64,000 nucleotides of DNA from Paenibacillus sp. FSL R10-2734 (GCF_037963865.1 NZ_CP150170.1:5642001-5706000); one strand, 5' to 3'; numbered from the stretch's first letter, positions 33,702 to 43,558 are shown. Notes: generated by a model not told the origin, from the sequence alone. Numbers and translations are program-made.

Positions 33702-35456
33702 TTAACCTTCAAAGGTCACAGTAAAGCTGACACCGTTCTCCGTATTTTTCACTGTATAAAGACAAGCGTGCATATCTAGTATTCGCTTCGCAATGGAAAG
33801 CCCCAGACCCGTACCGCCTGTCATTCGACTGCGGGATGGCTCAGACCGATAGAATCGTTCCCAGATATGCTCCAGCTGATCTTCAGGGATTGATTCTCCT
33901 ATATTTTGAATAGTGAATACAATAGACTGGGCATGACTCTCAATATTGACGGTGATGGAACTTCTTTCTTCCGCATGCCTAATAGCATTGGTCATAAAAT
34001 TTAGCACAACTTGTTCGATCCAGTTCACATCAGCATATATCGGTAATTCATTTGCAGGAATAATGATGACCTCCAAATGTTTATCACTCAGTAAGTGAAC
34101 CAGCTTGTCCGTCACCTTTTCCGTCAGTTCGCTTAACATAAAGGAAGTTTTCCGAAGTTTAATCGTGCCAGACTCCAGCCGTGCTAGATCTAGCATATTT
34201 TTAACAAGAAACTCCATTTTATCTGCTTCCTCAATAATCACCTTAATGTAGTGATCCTGCTTGCCGGCGCTAACGCCGTCTTCCAATCCCTCGGCAAAAC
34301 CTTTGATAATACTGAGCGGTGTCTTCAATTCATGGGAGGCATTGGCAAAAAAGTCCTGCTGCATGATCTCCATTCTTTGTTTCTGCTCCATATCCTCAAC
34401 CAGCTGCTGATTGGCCTCTCTTAACTCTCGTAAAGCAGAATCCAGACTTAGTGATAAGGTGAACATGCTATTAGAAAGGCTGCCTAACTCATCCTTCTGT
34501 CGAATCGATGTATCCCCTGTAAAGTCCAGAGAAACCATCCGTTTGGCTATGTTATTTAACTTAATTAGCGGACGCGTTACCATTTTCGAAAAAAAGAGAG
34601 AAAGAACCAGAATCAGGACAATGCCGCCAATTCCCAGATATAAAAAGAACCAACGCAACGCCTCGTTCGAATCCTTGACTTCCTGTAATGAGGTGATTGT
34701 GAATAGTAGTTCAATTTCTCCGGTACTTTGCTTAAGGGGCAAAATAATCACAGAATTGCGACTCCCACTCCAGGGAGCAATCCAATCTTGCTTCTGCATT
34801 TTCAAATTTTTGAAGTCGTCTATCTGCGCCGGCGTCAAAGGAAACCATTCCTCTAGAGCTTCAAACAGTATTCCTTGGCGTGGATTCCATATTTTCAGAT
34901 CAGGCAGTACAATTTCTGCTACAGTACCAGATGCATGAATCGTCCCAACTTCTTCCGTTTCCCCTATTGTTCCTCCCCCTTTTTTTGTAATACTTAGGGG
35001 GTAGAGTATAGCAGGTGAAGAACTGTCTACATCCAGAAGTTCGCCTTCAACACTCAACAGATCATCTACTTTAATGTTAGCTGCTCTCAGCGCATCTCCG
35101 TACTGATTCATGAAAAGGGATAAAGAAACAACCATACTCTTCCCATCATCATCGATTAGCTTTATATGAAATGGATCTTCTGAATTCATCTTTCCATCCA
35201 GCTTCAAAATAACCATTTGTGTTTTATTACGCAGCATAAACCGGACAAGCTCCTGAGAGGTTCGAGTGCTTCCCCACGGCTCACTTATATATCTTGCAGC
35301 AAAGCTCTTAAGGTGTTTCTCCACACGGTGCTCTTTTTGCTTCTGATAGAAATTGTCAAACAACAGCAATTGGCTTAGAATCACCATGCCATAGAAGCAA
35401 AGGAAGAAGATAACGGTCATCACAAACAGTTTGAAAGTAATTCCCCGTCTTCTCAT
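33702..35456 (-). CDS. Sensor histidine kinase
   Basis: A 584-residue membrane kinase. Helix 1 is about 10-30, a large extracytoplasmic sensor domain runs about 31-265, helix 2 about 270-290, and a HAMP linker follows (about 290-345). The HisKA domain has phospho-acceptor His375 in ASHELKTPLSIIKGFAEGL. HATPase_c motifs follow: N box NFMTNAIRHAEE, G1 IQNIGESIPEDQL, G2 GGTGLGLSIAKRIL. Its start overlaps the regulator stop by 4 bp. The sensor resembles no specific family I can name. Its operon with pssA and DedA suggests it monitors membrane or envelope state. Confidence 0.93.
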   Translation of the reverse strand: MRRRGITFKLFVMTVIFFLCFYGMVILSQLLLFDNFYQKQKEHRVEKHLKSFAARYISEPWGSTRTSQELVRFMLRNKTQMVILKLDGKMNSEDPFHIKLIDDDGKSMVVSLSLFMNQYGDALRAANIKVDDLLSVEGELLDVDSSSPAILYPLSITKKGGGTIGETEEVGTIHASGTVAEIVLPDLKIWNPRQGILFEALEEWFPLTPAQIDDFKNLKMQKQDWIAPWSGSRNSVIILPLKQSTGEIELLFTITSLQEVKDSNEALRWFFLYLGIGGIVLILVLSLFFSKMVTRPLIKLNNIAKRMVSLDFTGDTSIRQKDELGSLSNSMFTLSLSLDSALRELREANQQLVEDMEQKQRMEIMQQDFFANASHELKTPLSIIKGFAEGLEDGVSAGKQDHYIKVIIEEADKMEFLVKNMLDLARLESGTIKLRKTSFMLSELTEKVTDKLVHLLSDKHLEVIIIPANELPIYADVNWIEQVVLNFMTNAIRHAEERSSITVNIESHAQSIVFTIQNIGESIPEDQLEHIWERFYRSEPSRSRMTGGTGLGLSIAKRILDMHACLYTVKNTENGVSFTVTFEG

Positions 35457-36133
35457 GCCTCTTCCTCGAACATATACCCTGTGCCAATCACCGTACGAAT
35501 AAAACGTGATTCATAACCCAATTTACTTCGCAGCTTTTTGATATGACTGTCCACAACTCTGGAATCTCCTTCAAAATCAATTCCCCAGATCCGACTAAGG
35601 ATCGTATCCCTTGAAATGACAATCCCTTTATTTCGTATTAAAAGCCATAAAAGATCATATTCCTTAGGGGTAAGCTCCACTTCCGCATCTTCTACCTCTA
35701 GCTGATGAGCCAAGGTATTAAACATCGCGGAACCAAATTTTATTATGCTAGATTCAGGCTGATGGATCCCTTCAACCCGCTTCATAAGTGCATTTGCCCT
35801 AGCTACCAGCACCTTTGGACTAAATGGTTTTGTAACATAATCATCGGCTCCTAATTCAAAGCCGTAGATTTTGTCGTCATCTGTGGACTTGGCGGTTAAC
35901 AAAATGATAGGTACCGCTGATTTCTCACGAACTTCACGGCACACTTCAAAGCCATTCATAACAGGCATCATGATATCCAAAATCAGCAGATCCGGCAGCA
36001 GTGAGTCAAACCAAACCAATGCATCTCTTCCATTATCCGCTTCGAGTACTTCCCAATCATTCTGTATGAAATAATCAGACACCAGTTCACGAATACGAAT
36101 TTCATCCTCAACGAGAAGAAGCTTCTTTTTCAA
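35453..36133 (-). CDS. OmpR/PhoB family response regulator
   Basis: A 226-residue regulator. The receiver domain has acidic pocket VEDE (9-11), phospho-acceptor Asp53 in DLLILDIMMP, Thr in ILLTAKSTDDD and Lys in YVTKPFSPK. The C-terminal winged helix runs from about 130 (LTPKEYDLLWLLIRNKGIVISRD to VVDSHIKKLRSKLG and IRTVIGTGYMFEEE). It is the first gene of a five-gene minus-strand operon with the kinase, pssA, dedA and an AI-2E-type permease, which may all be its targets. Confidence 0.95.
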   Translation of the reverse strand: MKKKLLLVEDEIRIRELVSDYFIQNDWEVLEADNGRDALVWFDSLLPDLLILDIMMPVMNGFEVCREVREKSAVPIILLTAKSTDDDKIYGFELGADDYVTKPFSPKVLVARANALMKRVEGIHQPESSIIKFGSAMFNTLAHQLEVEDAEVELTPKEYDLLWLLIRNKGIVISRDTILSRIWGIDFEGDSRVVDSHIKKLRSKLGYESRFIRTVIGTGYMFEEEA

Positions 36134-36202
36134 TCTAGAACCCGCTTTCTAACAATTTATAAACATTAGCATAGTCTAGCGTTATGTCCTTTATGTGTCC
36201 AC

Positions 36203-36250
36203 AAAAAAATCCCCCTGTCATGAGCCATACAGCTCTTGCAGGAGGAGTTC
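36203..36250 (-). terminator. Terminator of the CNNM/CorC gene
   Basis: Minus-strand stem CTCCTGCAAGAGC/GCTCATGACAGGGG followed by seven T residues, 48 bp past the stop. Confidence 0.85.
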
Positions 36251-36297
36251 ATTTTATCCCTGATCACTCGGAACAATTCGTTACAATTTTCAATAGG

Positions 36298-37659
36298 TTA
36301 TTCTTTGTCCTCGTCTTCTTCAGTAGAGGTTTCTTCCTCCTCGACACGCGGTTCATGATGGATATTAATTCTGGTTATCCGCAGTCTTGTCGATTCCTCT
36401 ACTTCAAAAACAACATCTTCAACTTTAACTCGTTTTCCCTTACTAGGATTTCCTTCCAGCTCCTTAAATAGCCAGCCACCAATAGAATCCACTTCATCAT
36501 CTTCAATTACTACACCCGTAAGATCGTTGACATCTTCAATCAACATCCGGCCCTCAACGGAAATATAATCTCCACTACGTTCCACACTCGGACGCTCATC
36601 TTCGAATTCGTCATGCAGGTCGCCTACGATTTCTTCCAGAATTTCTTCTGCTGTCAGCAGGCCAGCTGTACCGCCATATTCATCGACAACAAGCGTTAGC
36701 TGAGCCTTGTTCTTCTGCATAAATCGCAATGTATGGCTGATCTCCATCGATTCCGGTACGTTTAAGATCGGTCGAACCAGAGTCGTAAGATCATTCTGCT
36801 GCTCTGGTGGAGCAAACAGCAGATCGGTAATATGAATAAAACCAATAATACGATCCTTATCTTCAAAGGCTACCGGATAACGCGAATGTCTCGTTTCGGT
36901 TATGATTTTCATATTTTCTTCGAGCGAAAGATTGCTGTACAGCACATCCATGTCCGTACGAGGCAACATGACTTCACGAGCGAGCAGATCTGAGAATTCA
37001 AAGATGTTATCCATCAGCTTCATCTCATCTTTATCAATAACACCACTCTTAGCACTCTGATTCATCAGGATACGAATTTCCTCTTCCGAGTGGGCGGCCT
37101 CACTCTCATTCGCTGGCTCAACACCCACTAAACGAAGCAATGCGTTCGCCGATGCATTCAATATCCAGATAAAAGGCATGAACAGATTATAAAAGAACAT
37201 CAGCGGTGCCGAGAGCAGTAGAGCTGCCCCTTCTGTTTTTTGAATCGCAAGGGATTTCGGTGCAAGCTCACCAAGTACAATATGTAAAAATGTAATAATC
37301 GAAAATCCGATAACAACAGAAACGGTAGAAATCAGAGTACTATCGGTAATCCCCATTTGATACATTAACGGCTCAATAAATAACTCAGAAATGGCCGGCT
37401 CACCGATCCAACCTAGCCCCAGTGACGCGAGTGTTATCCCAAACTGGGTGGCAGATAAGTACGAATCCAGTCTCTTATTTACCTTGAGCGCATATCCAGC
37501 CATTTTATTACCTTCACTGACAAGTTGGGTCAGGCGAGATTGCCTGACCTTAACTAATGAGAACTCCGCTGCTACGAAAATACCGTTCAATAATACGAGC
37601 ACCAGAACAAGCAAAAGATTAAGCAATAATCTCCCTACTTCAAATTCCGTATGCACCAC
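36298..37659 (-). CDS. CNNM/CorC family membrane protein (hemolysin family, CBS domains)
   Basis: A 453-residue protein, likely a magnesium or cobalt exporter. The CNNM (DUF21) membrane domain covers about 1-190 (LVLLNGIFVAAEFSLVKVRQSRL, GWIGEPAISELF, HIVLGELAPKSLAIQ). Two CBS domains follow (about 210-330, with LAREVMLPRTDMDVL). The C-terminal CorC_HlyC domain has VEGRMLIEDVNDLTGV. The end is highly acidic (EEEETSTEEDEDKE). The start is probably GTG and the ribosome site is weak. It lies 18 bp behind yfkAB and may be read through from it. Confidence 0.92.
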   Translation of the reverse strand: MVHTEFEVGRLLLNLLLVLVLVLLNGIFVAAEFSLVKVRQSRLTQLVSEGNKMAGYALKVNKRLDSYLSATQFGITLASLGLGWIGEPAISELFIEPLMYQMGITDSTLISTVSVVIGFSIITFLHIVLGELAPKSLAIQKTEGAALLLSAPLMFFYNLFMPFIWILNASANALLRLVGVEPANESEAAHSEEEIRILMNQSAKSGVIDKDEMKLMDNIFEFSDLLAREVMLPRTDMDVLYSNLSLEENMKIITETRHSRYPVAFEDKDRIIGFIHITDLLFAPPEQQNDLTTLVRPILNVPESMEISHTLRFMQKNKAQLTLVVDEYGGTAGLLTAEEILEEIVGDLHDEFEDERPSVERSGDYISVEGRMLIEDVNDLTGVVIEDDEVDSIGGWLFKELEGNPSKGKRVKVEDVVFEVEESTRLRITRINIHHEPRVEEEETSTEEDEDKE

Positions 37660-37677
37660 TTTAACAACGCCTCATTT

Positions 37678-38814
37678 CTACAGATTGATCGCTTTTCTTG
37701 TTTTGAAATCCACTTCCGGATAATACATATCCGCTACTAACAGATTAGGTCCGCAACAACCTGCTGCATCGCAGTAACAGTTCACCTTTTGATTCAGCGG
37801 ATGCTTAGTCTGCCAATCGATAAATATATCATCCAGTTTTTGGTTGTCTATGTTGCCAAAAGCTGCGATATCAGCGAAATCTGTAACAAAAACATCTCCA
37901 GTAAACATATTAACGTTCACACGATTCCGGCCATCCGGATCATTACGTAGCGTAACATTATTCTCTGCACGCATTCTGCTTAGCAATTTCTGATCTTCCT
38001 CTAAGAAGCTGCAAGCAAAAAACGGAAGCGTGCCAAACAACATCCAAATCTCCGGATCACGTTGGTCCAGTAACGAATGGATCGCCGTCCGCATTTCATT
38101 CAAAGATAGCACTGGCAGAGCGGAAGCAAAGCTCGAATTGTACATTGGATGAACCTCATGTCGTTTTGCTCCCATGTCGAGAATCAGCTTATGAATTTCA
38201 GGCAGCTTTGTGTGGGTACGGTAATTAATCATAGTTTCCGCAGAAATTAACATACCATCCTCACTTAGCCGACGAGAGTTCTCAATCATTGTATTATAAA
38301 GCCGGTAAGCGGCTTCCTTGGCAACCGCATGACCACTGTTCGCAAAACCGACTTCATGAAAATCGTCACCGTTCACATAATTAAATGAAATATGCATAAC
38401 GTCCAGATAAGGAAGCAGCTTCTCATAACGGGAATACGGCATCGTCAAATTAGAATTAATTTGAGATCTGATCCCCCGCTCTTTGGCGTATTTCAACAAT
38501 GGTACAATGATATTATCCACCGTTCCAGCGCGGAACATAGGCTCTCCGCCCGTAATACTAATGGTCTCCAGATGCTCAACTTCCTCTAAACGGTCCAGCA
38601 TATTCTTAAGCGGTAGCATTTCCCCTTCTCTAGAGGTTAGACTATCACCTACAGCACAGTGCTCACACCGCATGTTGCATAAATTGGTTACGGTGAATTC
38701 CACACTCGTTAGCACATGGCTTCCATGCTTACGTAGAGAAGTGATTGGATCCCACGGATCGTAACTTGGCGACAGCTCCCTCGGTGAAGATGTTAATGGT
38801 CTAAAAACATTCAT
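37678..38814 (-). CDS. yfkAB: Radical SAM/CxCxxxxC motif protein YfkAB
   Basis: A 378-residue iron-sulphur protein. The radical SAM cluster motif CxxxCxxC is in NLCNMRCEHCAVG, with ISITGGEPMF as the SAM-binding GGE motif. The C-terminal YfkB part ends with a Cys cluster, NCYCDAAGCCGPNLLV, likely a second Fe-S site. The fused YfkA-YfkB form is standard in Bacilli. The reaction is unknown to me. Ribosome site AAAGGAG precedes the ATG. It is upstream of the CNNM gene with an 18-bp gap. Confidence 0.93.
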   Translation of the reverse strand: MNVFRPLTSSPRELSPSYDPWDPITSLRKHGSHVLTSVEFTVTNLCNMRCEHCAVGDSLTSREGEMLPLKNMLDRLEEVEHLETISITGGEPMFRAGTVDNIIVPLLKYAKERGIRSQINSNLTMPYSRYEKLLPYLDVMHISFNYVNGDDFHEVGFANSGHAVAKEAAYRLYNTMIENSRRLSEDGMLISAETMINYRTHTKLPEIHKLILDMGAKRHEVHPMYNSSFASALPVLSLNEMRTAIHSLLDQRDPEIWMLFGTLPFFACSFLEEDQKLLSRMRAENNVTLRNDPDGRNRVNVNMFTGDVFVTDFADIAAFGNIDNQKLDDIFIDWQTKHPLNQKVNCYCDAAGCCGPNLLVADMYYPEVDFKTRKAINL

Positions 38815-38982
38815 TTGTACTAGCTCCTTTAAAACTTATTCCTATTATTAACCCAAAATCATGAAGAAAGAACGATGTCTTGCCCTATATCATACCACGT
38901 TAGTCAGAAAAACTGCACTTCTGATGTCATTCTAGCTGTCTTTACTTACCTTGCCTTGTAACAAAATAGAAGCATCGAGACG

Positions 38983-39018
38983 AAAAATAGGCTTCCGACA
39001 TATATTCGGACAAGCCTA
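38983..39018 (-). terminator. Terminator of the first HD-GYP gene
   Basis: Minus-strand stem TAGGCTTgTCCGA/TCGGAAGCCTA with loop ATATATG and a T run. Confidence 0.8.
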
Positions 39019-39044
39019 ATCTTCTCTCCACGCTGCTATTATAA

Positions 39045-40148
39045 TTAATTTGGCGTTTCCAGAGAACCGCCTTGGTCTGCGACGTCAACGATAACTACGG
39101 AGAGGGCTTTACTAAGCTCCCGTTCAAACGGTGCGACTTTCTCTCCTTCTGGACCCGTGAGCACACGTACGGTGGGTCTGTGAGGCATACTTGGATCTAT
39201 TTTGACCACAACCCCGCTCTCCCCCGTACTGAGCTTCACCGTAAGACCCAGCGGATAAATAGCGACGCGATCTCTAAACAACTCTAAATACTTCTGTTCG
39301 TACAATGTACCGGAACCAACATAGAGTGCCTCAACGGCTTGATGTGGCAGCATAGCCTTTTTGTAGACTCTATTGGAGGTCATGGCATCGTAGGAGTCCG
39401 CTACACCCAGCCACTTCGCGTATTCATGAATTTGAGGTCCTTTTAATCCGCGAGGATATCCGGAACCGTCAATACGTTCATGATGCTGCAAGGCACAATG
39501 CGCTGCGAGTAGCGGAATGTTCGGCTCATCCTTGAGAATCTGAAATCCGATCTCAGTATGAGCCTGCATGTGACGGAATTCTTCATCACTGAGCTTGCCG
39601 GGTTTCTGTACGATTTTTATCGGGATTTGTGTCTTCCCAATATCATGCAGCAGCGCACCCAGCCCAATCACTCGAAGTTCCTCTTTACTGTACCCGTGAG
39701 CAATGCCAAGCACCAAAGTGTACAAGCAGACATTCAGGGAATGGACGTACAAATAGTTATCAGCAGTGTGCATATCCATCAGCATGATCATCGGATCTTC
39801 TTGTAAAGACATATCGTCTAAGATAAAGTCCATGATCTTGGAGAATTTTTTATCGAGATGATAAAATCCCTTAGTAATTCCTGAAGTACTAGTCATATCC
39901 TGGAATTGGTTGCGAATTACTTTTAGAGCTTGATTCCGCGTCTCATCCTGAAGCATACCTGTAATCACAATATCGTCTGTAATGGAATCTTCTATGTAGA
40001 TATAGCCGATGTCAATCCTAGCAAGACGCTTGATCAATGCATCAGTAAGCTCCACCCCGTCCGAGAGTAGAGTTAGACCTTCATCATTATATATTTTTTT
40101 ACCTAATTTCATGCCTGCTTGAAGCTGATTCACGGATACTAAGCGCAC
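39045..40148 (-). CDS. HD-GYP domain protein (predicted c-di-GMP phosphodiesterase)
   Basis: A 367-residue cytoplasmic protein. The N-terminal 110 residues (VNQLQAGMKLGKKIYNDEGLTLLSDG) form a small beta domain common in Paenibacillus HD-GYP proteins. The HD-GYP domain has YVHSLNV, intact HD at His168-Asp169 (GALLHDIGKTQIP), HMQAHTEIGFQIL, QHHERIDGSGYPRGL and VADSYDAMTSNR. All metal ligands appear present, so c-di-GMP hydrolysis is expected. A C-terminal beta domain (about 300-355) follows. A paralog with a damaged HD motif lies at 43559-44599. Confidence 0.93.
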   Translation of the reverse strand: MRLVSVNQLQAGMKLGKKIYNDEGLTLLSDGVELTDALIKRLARIDIGYIYIEDSITDDIVITGMLQDETRNQALKVIRNQFQDMTSTSGITKGFYHLDKKFSKIMDFILDDMSLQEDPMIMLMDMHTADNYLYVHSLNVCLYTLVLGIAHGYSKEELRVIGLGALLHDIGKTQIPIKIVQKPGKLSDEEFRHMQAHTEIGFQILKDEPNIPLLAAHCALQHHERIDGSGYPRGLKGPQIHEYAKWLGVADSYDAMTSNRVYKKAMLPHQAVEALYVGSGTLYEQKYLELFRDRVAIYPLGLTVKLSTGESGVVVKIDPSMPHRPTVRVLTGPEGEKVAPFERELSKALSVVIVDVADQGGSLETPN

Positions 40149-40293
40149 TTAACTCACTCCTGCCTTTAACGGTAAAATGCTATTCTGTATTGAAATCCTT
40201 GGGTCACACGCTTTGTCTATACCGTTTCTATGAAAGTTAAGACAGGTGTACCTTAGAGAAAATCAGATGTCTCTACACCTATGCCTACAGGCA

Positions 40294-41121
40294 TTAACGC
40301 ATAATAAACAACCAGAATATAGCAGCAAGAATAAATCGATAGATCGCGAAATGCGTTAAACGAATCTTTTGAATCCATTTCATAAACAAGATGACCACTA
40401 AATATGCCACTACAAAAGAAATTAAAAATCCAATTACAAAGTAACCAATCGTCTCACTTGTGAAGTTTTTATACGAATCCAGCAGTTCATACCCGGAAGC
40501 CGCGCACATAATAGGAATAGCTATAAGGAAGGAAAAATCCGCAGAAGCTTTATAGCTGACCCCGCTTAACATCCCCCCAGAAATTGTAGACCCGGAGCGA
40601 GAGAAGCCCGGCCAGAGTACCGAAATAATCTGATACAACCCAATCGCCAGTGCCTGTCCGTAAGACAGATCATCCAGTTCATGAGCAGTAATTCGTATTT
40701 TGCGTTTATTCACCCATTCTGCGACAATCATAAGAATCCCTCCGGCGACAAGCGCCCAGAGCACAGTCGAAGCTCCAAAGAGGCTTTTGATAAAGTCGCG
40801 GGCAAAAAATGCCACAGCAAGTGCTGGGGCAATCCCAAGAATCACATGGATTAAGTTCAGACGAGATGCCGGCATAACGCCACCTCTAACCGAGCTTTTA
40901 CGTCCAATCCCCAGCAAATTAAGCACTCGCTTACGGTAAACAAGCGCAATCGCCAAAATCGCCCCTAGCTGGATTACAATTTCATAAGTCTTCATAATCG
41001 AATCCTGCTCAGCGAAACCTAAAAGCTTCGTAGTCAAGATCATGTGTCCTGTCGAAGATACAGGAATAAATTCAGTGATCCCTTCGACAATTGCTAAAAT
41101 AATAGCTGTAATCGTGTCCAT
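40294..41121 (-). CDS. uppP: Undecaprenyl-diphosphatase UppP (BacA)
   Basis: A 275-residue membrane phosphatase with eight helices that recycles undecaprenyl pyrophosphate for wall synthesis; extra copies give bacitracin resistance. The first active-site loop is EGITEFIPVSSTGHM (Glu17, Ser22, His26) and the second is LWPGFSRSGSTISGGML (Arg and Ser). Length is normal. It is isolated between an HD-GYP gene and a 5'-nucleotidase-like gene. No BceRS-type bacitracin module adjoins it. Confidence 0.96.
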   Translation of the reverse strand: MDTITAIILAIVEGITEFIPVSSTGHMILTTKLLGFAEQDSIMKTYEIVIQLGAILAIALVYRKRVLNLLGIGRKSSVRGGVMPASRLNLIHVILGIAPALAVAFFARDFIKSLFGASTVLWALVAGGILMIVAEWVNKRKIRITAHELDDLSYGQALAIGLYQIISVLWPGFSRSGSTISGGMLSGVSYKASADFSFLIAIPIMCAASGYELLDSYKNFTSETIGYFVIGFLISFVVAYLVVILFMKWIQKIRLTHFAIYRFILAAIFWLFIMR

Positions 41122-41193
41122 AATGTCCTCCTATTTTTGGGAATCTAGCACTGTTAAATGGAGTCTATAAGTGTAGATTGTGAGCGGCTGGCC

Positions 41194-42633
41194 TTATTCA
41201 GACTTAGCCTCCCAGCGAGTGAGCATGCATTCATCTAGACTGTTTGGACGCTGCAACTCGATCCGCAAAAGATCGCGCAAAAAGTGTGGTAATAGAAACA
41301 AAGCATCCTTTCCATTCGCGATCGTCTCATAGCCGGCCTTGAAAGTAAACATGTCCAGCGTACCAACATTATACTCTCTATCATCCTCCAGTGGGTTTCC
41401 TTCGACAAAAACTGCAACACTCTTATCATACGGTATCATCAGTGGGTCGTACAAGATTTTTAATCCATCTACTGCCAAGCTGCCCAAATGGTTCCCACGG
41501 AATCCGTACCCGTAAATCACCTTATTGTAGAATTCCTCTGTAAGGCTCTGTTCCACAGCTGTGCGAATATCTATACCTCTCAGCTTGATTATGCAAGTAT
41601 TGATAGGGGAAGGACATAGCGCATGCAGCATCCCTGTGGTTACCTCGCCTTCAGGCAATGGACCCAGCAGCTGACCCGTGTTCACTAGCGACAAACTAGT
41701 ACCTGTAAATCTACGTACTGCTTGTGCCAAAAGATTGCCGAAGGGAGATTCTCCCTTCAAGCTCAAAGGAAGCTCACGGTCAGTAATCGCAACTATGGTC
41801 TGAAGAGCTTCACGCCCATGCTCCAAATGAATAGCTACAGCAGGTCCTATTACATCATCCTGTAGAACTGGGTCTATAGGAATACATTCACCCGTCACAA
41901 AGCTGAAATCAGACTGACCATCTTTCCGCTCAAATTGAAGCCGCCCGAGATACCGGCCGAATTTACCGGCACCACATACAGCTGTGCCGTTAATCATAAT
42001 AGGCACCTCCAGTAGATGATGCGTATGTCCACCAAGAATGGCATGCACACCCTCCAACCGCTCAGCCAATATTTTATCCGTAGGAAGTCCAAGATGCGAT
42101 AGAATGATTAGAATATCCACCTGTGGTGCTAGAAGTAGGCATTGTTCCCGGAGCGCTGTCTCAGGGTCTAAGGCATCCCAGCCGAGCAGGGAATAGAATG
42201 AAGTAAATGCCGCAGTTGCTCCGGTCACTCCTATTCTAATTCCATCTTTCTCTAAGATAACATGACGCTTCATCCAACTTGGTGGCTCTCCTGTCGAAGA
42301 CTCTACAAAATTACAGCATACTACCGGACATTGTAACCCAGAAAAAACAGACGACAAAATCTCCTGTGAAAACGTAAGCCCCTCATTATTGCCAATGGTT
42401 ACAGCATCATATCCTGTTAAGTTTAGTACGTCGATGTTAGCCTGACCCATAGTGCCTTCTGTCTCAACAGCTGCACGATCCATATGATCACCAATATCTA
42501 GCAGCAGTACAGGCTCTTCTCCCGCTGCAGCCCTCTGTATGGCGATTTCTGCTGCCACCGGACTCACCATCTCAAAATGGCTATGAATATCATTGGTATG
42601 AAGTATGGTCAGTCTTTGCGGCACGTGCCCCAT
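41194..42633 (-). CDS. Bifunctional metallophosphatase/5'-nucleotidase family protein
   Basis: A 479-residue protein. The calcineurin-like phosphatase domain (about 1-240) has ILHTNDIHSHFE, LLDIGDHMDRA, TIGNNEGLTF and AILGGHTHHLLEVP for the two-metal site. The 5'-nucleotidase C-terminal domain begins about 270 (ESPFGNLLAQAVRRF, SLVNTGQL). Unlike many relatives it has no signal peptide, so it is likely cytosolic (YunD type). Of two in-frame ATGs, the one at 42633 has AGGAGG at proper spacing. It is divergent from the MoaD-MoaE gene. Confidence 0.9.
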   Translation of the reverse strand: MGHVPQRLTILHTNDIHSHFEMVSPVAAEIAIQRAAAGEEPVLLLDIGDHMDRAAVETEGTMGQANIDVLNLTGYDAVTIGNNEGLTFSQEILSSVFSGLQCPVVCCNFVESSTGEPPSWMKRHVILEKDGIRIGVTGATAAFTSFYSLLGWDALDPETALREQCLLLAPQVDILIILSHLGLPTDKILAERLEGVHAILGGHTHHLLEVPIMINGTAVCGAGKFGRYLGRLQFERKDGQSDFSFVTGECIPIDPVLQDDVIGPAVAIHLEHGREALQTIVAITDRELPLSLKGESPFGNLLAQAVRRFTGTSLSLVNTGQLLGPLPEGEVTTGMLHALCPSPINTCIIKLRGIDIRTAVEQSLTEEFYNKVIYGYGFRGNHLGSLAVDGLKILYDPLMIPYDKSVAVFVEGNPLEDDREYNVGTLDMFTFKAGYETIANGKDALFLLPHFLRDLLRIELQRPNSLDECMLTRWEAKSE

Positions 42634-42767
42634 AAGCAACATTCCTCCTACCCGTAAAGCTACTTTTTAATGAAGCAGCCGCGTGATCTTATAGAGCCTA
42701 GCATAACATTTTCAGACTCATTATGGTATATTGTAGACATCAGAACATACATCAGAGGAGAATAAAA

Positions 42768-43481
42768 ATGCACATTACTATCCGCCTGTTCGCGGGTCTG
42801 GCTGAGACAATCGGCTCTTCTTCGCTATCCTTCCATGTGACTGAGATTCCCTTAACAGCTGGAAAGCTTAAGGAAGTTCTATCCGCCTCTTATCCGGATG
42901 CAGCATCCCAAATTGGAGCTTCTTTGATTGCCGTTGACCGGGAATACGCTCCCGATGATTCTATCATCACAGAGTCTTCCGAAGTTGCACTCATTCCACC
43001 AGTTTCCGGAGGAGAGAATGGTTCATTATATGAGAGCACTACAGATGGTCTTTATAGCATAACAGACCAGCCTTTAAACGCGGAGAAGCTTCTAGATGCT
43101 GTCCTCGACGTTAATCACGGAGCATCCTTATTGTTCATCGGCACTACACGTGAAATGACCGGAGAACAACGTACAACTGCACTTCATTATGAAGCCTACA
43201 TCCCTATGGCCTTAAGTAAGCTGGAGGAGATTGGACAAGAAGTCAAGAACCGTTGGGACGCAAACTGCGCAATATCACATCGCATTGGGCTTGTAGGTCT
43301 AAAGGAAGCAAGTGTGATCATTGCAGTCTCAACCCCTCATCGCGATACCTGCTACGAAGCCAGTCGCTTTGCCATTGAACGTTTGAAACAGACGGTTCCT
43401 GTCTGGAAAAAAGACATCAATGAATCAGGTCAGCATTGGGTAGGCTCTGATCAAAAGGCTACCGATTCAAACCACAAATAA
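42768..43481 (+). CDS. MoaD-MoaE fusion (molybdopterin synthase, both subunits)
   Basis: A 237-residue protein. Residues 1-82 are MoaD, a ubiquitin-like sulphur carrier ending in PPVSGG. Residues about 92-237 are MoaE (GASLLFIGTTREMTGEQRTT, HYEAYIPMALSKLEEI, HRIGLVGLKEASVIIAVS, VPVWKKD with the catalytic lysine region). Together they convert precursor Z to molybdopterin. The Gly-Gly that must be a free C-terminus for sulphur loading is internal here, so cleavage or an unusual mechanism is implied, as proposed for the MoaX fusion. ATG at 42768 has AGAGGAG at 7 nt. No other moa genes are nearby. Confidence 0.92.
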   Translation: MHITIRLFAGLAETIGSSSLSFHVTEIPLTAGKLKEVLSASYPDAASQIGASLIAVDREYAPDDSIITESSEVALIPPVSGGENGSLYESTTDGLYSITDQPLNAEKLLDAVLDVNHGASLLFIGTTREMTGEQRTTALHYEAYIPMALSKLEEIGQEVKNRWDANCAISHRIGLVGLKEASVIIAVSTPHRDTCYEASRFAIERLKQTVPVWKKDINESGQHWVGSDQKATDSNHK

Positions 43482-43558
43482 TCTTTTCTCCTTTTTGATT
43501 GAAAAATCTGCACTTTGTTGATATTCTGGATAAAATCGGATAAAAGGTGGCATAGGCA

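Noticed and set aside
36184..36471. 95-codon plus-strand ORF over the CNNM terminator
   Set aside because: It starts in the gap and runs antisense into the CNNM gene without a ribosome site.
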